From positions 1 through 9,976 of the forward strand of contig JAIRYY010000181.1 in assembly GCA_031267485.1 (NCBI GenBank): a stretch of 9,976 bases of DNA, given 5' to 3'. Position 1 is the stretch's first letter; every line of letters begins with the position of its first letter. Below, one piece after another: positions 7,763 to 9,976 of this stretch. The notes below the pieces were generated by a model. The model had not been told where the DNA came from, did no database searches, and saw only the letters and a program-made list of their open reading frames with translations. Made by a program: the position numbers and the translations under genes. The stretch comes from Tannerella sp. (GTDB lineage Bacteria > Bacteroidota > Bacteroidia > Bacteroidales > Tannerellaceae).

Positions 7763-9376
7763 TCAGTTCCATCCGTTATTCTGGGTTAAACCGGGATTCA
7801 ACTGTCTTTCATTATAAGGCACGGGCCAGAGATAGTCTCTTTTTGTGAACCTTTTATAATAATCGGTCGTGATGGTGACCGGTTCGCCCGAATTTTTATC
7901 CACGTACCTCATACCCGTAATCCGGTCGGCATTGCAGACGCTTTCCGCTATTTTCCAGCGCCGGATGTCGAAAAAACGGTTTCCCTCCAGTCCAAGCTCA
8001 ACCATCCGTTCATGGCGTACGGCCTGCCGCAAAGCGTCCTGCGACGCGACGCCCGACAGCGCCGGCATATCGACGTCGGGGCGCCGGCGCACTTCGTTGA
8101 TGTACCTCAACGCCACATCCGGCTCCACATTGAGCTCTATCCGGGCTTCGGCAGCCGTCAGCAGTATTTCGGCGTAGCGAATCAATATCAGGTTTATGCC
8201 GCAGTTGGAACGGTTACTCTGCCCGATGTCCTCCGCATTGATGTATTTCCGGGGAAGCAGGCCGGTCTTGGACACCTGATAGCTTGCGCCAATCACATCG
8301 GCGGAACTGCTCCATCCCGGACGCGAATCATAAACCGTACCGTTGGGTAAAATGCTGCCCGGCACATATAACGTGTAGCCCAGCCGCGGGTCGCGGTTCA
8401 CGTATGGATTTTCCGGGTCGTAGGACGAATCCTCCGTGATTTTTTTCCCGCCGGCGGTTTCGTATTCATCCACAAGCACAATCGTCGGCGACATCATCGA
8501 ACCGTTATTACCGAGCGAAACGGCGCCGAAATTATTCATCACCGAATTGGACTGCAGGTCTTTGACGAACTGCCTGTCAAATATGACTTCCCGGCTGTTT
8601 TCGTTTTCGTACGTAAACAGTCCCTTGTATTCGGGTAAAAGGGAATATACGTTCGAAGCGATTACGGCATCGGCCGCCTCTCTGGCGCGCTCAAGGTAAA
8701 CAGCCGGGCGGCTGTCTGTTTCCGTCACATTCCCGGCGGCGAACAGCATCGTTCGCGCCAGGATTGCAAGTGCGGCGCCTTTTGTCACGCGTCCCTTTTC
8801 GTTCGTCTGTTCCGGCAGGTAAGCTGCGGATTCGGAAATCTCCCGGTGAATAAATTCGTAAATTTCAGCCACGGGCGTCCGGGTAAGGGTTTTCGATTCG
8901 CTGATGCCGACAGGCGCCGTCACCAGAGGCACGTCGCCAAAATAAGAAACCAGGCGGGAATAGAAATAACAGCGAAGCGTACGTACTTCGGAAGTCACGC
9001 GATTGACCAGTGCGGCGTCGGCAGGCGTTATCTTGTCGACGTTTGCCATGTAATCGTTGCAGCGGCGTATCCCCTTGTACAAGTCGTTCCACGTGTTCTG
9101 GAAGATGTTCGTCTGCGGGTCGGCAATACTGGCCTCCACCTTCGTCTCGTCCGAAGTTTCGAACGTGGAACGCGCAATATCCGACATCACGTCGCGTCCC
9201 AGTATCGTTACCGGACTTTCCAGAAACTGATAGATTGCGTTGGCCGCATATTCGGCATCCTTATCGGTCTGCCAGTAAACCTCCGACGACAGGCGGTCGG
9301 TAGGAACCGTATCCAGCAAGTCGGCGCATCCCGCGAGGATGCATGCCAGGAACAGATATACAGATTTATTTTTCAT
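7763..9376 (-). CDS. SusD/RagB-like outer-membrane lipoprotein
   Basis: Glycan-binding lipoprotein of 537 residues, a normal full length for the family. The signal peptide (1-16) ends in a classical lipobox LAGC with Cys17. Conserved features are the N-terminal LLDTVPTDRLSSEVYW, the TPR-region signature RTLRCYFYSRLVSYFGDVPL near 132-151, the late motif AVRHERMVELGLEGNRFFDIRRW and the C-terminal YLWPVPYNERQLNPGLTQN. It starts 39 bp after the stop of the SusC partner (9416) and ends two bases before the sulfatase start, giving the order susC-susD-sulfatase on one transcript. Its sequence differs widely from the SusD at the left edge, so the two pairs probably see different ligands or different parts of one glycan. 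Confidence 0.97.
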   Translation of the reverse strand: MKNKSVYLFLACILAGCADLLDTVPTDRLSSEVYWQTDKDAEYAANAIYQFLESPVTILGRDVMSDIARSTFETSDETKVEASIADPQTNIFQNTWNDLYKGIRRCNDYMANVDKITPADAALVNRVTSEVRTLRCYFYSRLVSYFGDVPLVTAPVGISESKTLTRTPVAEIYEFIHREISESAAYLPEQTNEKGRVTKGAALAILARTMLFAAGNVTETDSRPAVYLERAREAADAVIASNVYSLLPEYKGLFTYENENSREVIFDRQFVKDLQSNSVMNNFGAVSLGNNGSMMSPTIVLVDEYETAGGKKITEDSSYDPENPYVNRDPRLGYTLYVPGSILPNGTVYDSRPGWSSSADVIGASYQVSKTGLLPRKYINAEDIGQSNRSNCGINLILIRYAEILLTAAEARIELNVEPDVALRYINEVRRRPDVDMPALSGVASQDALRQAVRHERMVELGLEGNRFFDIRRWKIAESVCNADRITGMRYVDKNSGEPVTITTDYYKRFTKRDYLWPVPYNERQLNPGLTQNNGWN

Positions 9377-9415
9377 ACAGTTTATTTTTTACATTATACT
9401 TCATTGACGATAAAA

Positions 9416-9976
9416 TCAAAATGTCAGGTTAAGACCGACGGTGTATACGGCCGTCTGCGGATAGTACAGGAAACGCCCCGCGACATACTCCGGGTCAAGT
9501 CCCCACTCCCTGAGCGGCGAAAACGTCAGCACGTTGCTTCCCGCCAGATAAATACGGGCCTTTTCGACCGAGGCTTTCCGGCTCAGCGCGGACGGCAGGG
9601 TATACCCGACCTGTATATTTTTCAGGCGGATGTATTTGGCGTCAACCACCCAGTAGTCCGACATCATCGCGTTGTAATCCACACTTTTGCGGGGACGGGG
9701 AAAGCGGGCGCCCGTATTTTCGGGCGTCCAGTAATCCTCGAACATATCCAGCGTGAAACCCTCGAAATTACCGCCCTCGGCAAGCGCGCCCGACACGCGC
9801 GTCTGTGCATCCGCCACACCCTGCCACATCATTGAAAAATCCAGCCCCCCCCATGCGACATTCGCACTTGCGGCGAACGGATAACGCGGGAACTCGTCGC
9901 CAATCACCGTCATGTCCTCCGCGTCTATCCTGCCGTCCTCATTGCGGTCGATGTATTTCACGTCGCCAGCCGTCAT
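9416..9976 (-). CDS. SusC/RagA-like TonB-dependent transporter (C-terminal part, runs off right edge)
   Basis: The last 186 residues of a second SusC-type transporter. The frame is open to the window edge, so the Met at 9976 is internal, not a start. Visible family features are the EF-hand-like AGDVKYIDRNEDGRIDAEDM at its start, the barrel segments DYWVVDAKYIRLKNIQVGYTLP and KARIYLAGSNVLTFSPLREWGLDPE, and the terminal LNLTF with an aromatic last residue for outer-membrane insertion. It precedes its SusD by 39 bp. The signal peptide, plug and most of the barrel lie outside the window. Confidence 0.95.
   Translation of the reverse strand: MTAGDVKYIDRNEDGRIDAEDMTVIGDEFPRYPFAASANVAWGGLDFSMMWQGVADAQTRVSGALAEGGNFEGFTLDMFEDYWTPENTGARFPRPRKSVDYNAMMSDYWVVDAKYIRLKNIQVGYTLPSALSRKASVEKARIYLAGSNVLTFSPLREWGLDPEYVAGRFLYYPQTAVYTVGLNLTF

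Noticed and set aside
8846..9835. 329-codon plus-strand open frame spanning the SusD-SusC junction
   Set aside because: It lies opposite two well-supported genes, has arbitrary composition and no recognisable domain.

Overview
The window reads as part of a polysaccharide utilisation locus (PUL) from a GC-rich member of the Bacteroidales. Evidence for this placement: two SusC/SusD pairs, lipoprotein signals of the Bacteroidetes kind, start sites without clear Shine-Dalgarno sequences, and promoter cores of the TAnnTTTG type. The coding DNA is clearly GC-rich while the main intergenic region is AT-rich. Alistipes or a relative would fit, but the genus is an inference from composition only.

Layout, left to right. 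Positions 1-672 (minus) hold the first 224 codons of a SusD-like lipoprotein that runs off the left edge. Positions 695-3999 (minus) hold its partner SusC, a TonB-dependent transporter. This reading frame is broken near 2711-2721 by what looks like a single missing base, so the plug half and the barrel half lie in different frames. Positions 4000-4177 are a divergent AT-rich intergenic region with one promoter core facing each way and a 31-bp dyad next to the SusC promoter. Positions 4178-5095 and 5126-6019 (plus) are a two-gene unit: an exported SMP-30/gluconolactonase-like beta-propeller and a twin-arginine-signal aldo/keto reductase. A 67-bp convergent gap follows. From the right edge leftwards (minus) come the C-terminal 186 residues of a second SusC (9416-9976), its SusD (7763-9376) and a lipoprotein sulfatase (6087-7760) whose start abuts the SusD stop codon.

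Likely working model (inference): the two SusC/D pairs import oligosaccharides. The sulfatase removes sulfate esters at the cell surface or in the periplasm; its formylglycine precursor is a serine, not a cysteine. The lactonase and the reductase could act in sequence on a sugar or its lactone in the periplasm. No glycoside hydrolase, polysaccharide lyase, regulator or sulfatase-maturing enzyme is encoded here, so the substrate cannot be named beyond 'probably a sulfated glycan'. I saw no RNA genes, CRISPR arrays, insertion sequences or attachment sites. The most checkable oddities are the SusC frameshift, the Ser-type sulfatase, and the divergent control region.
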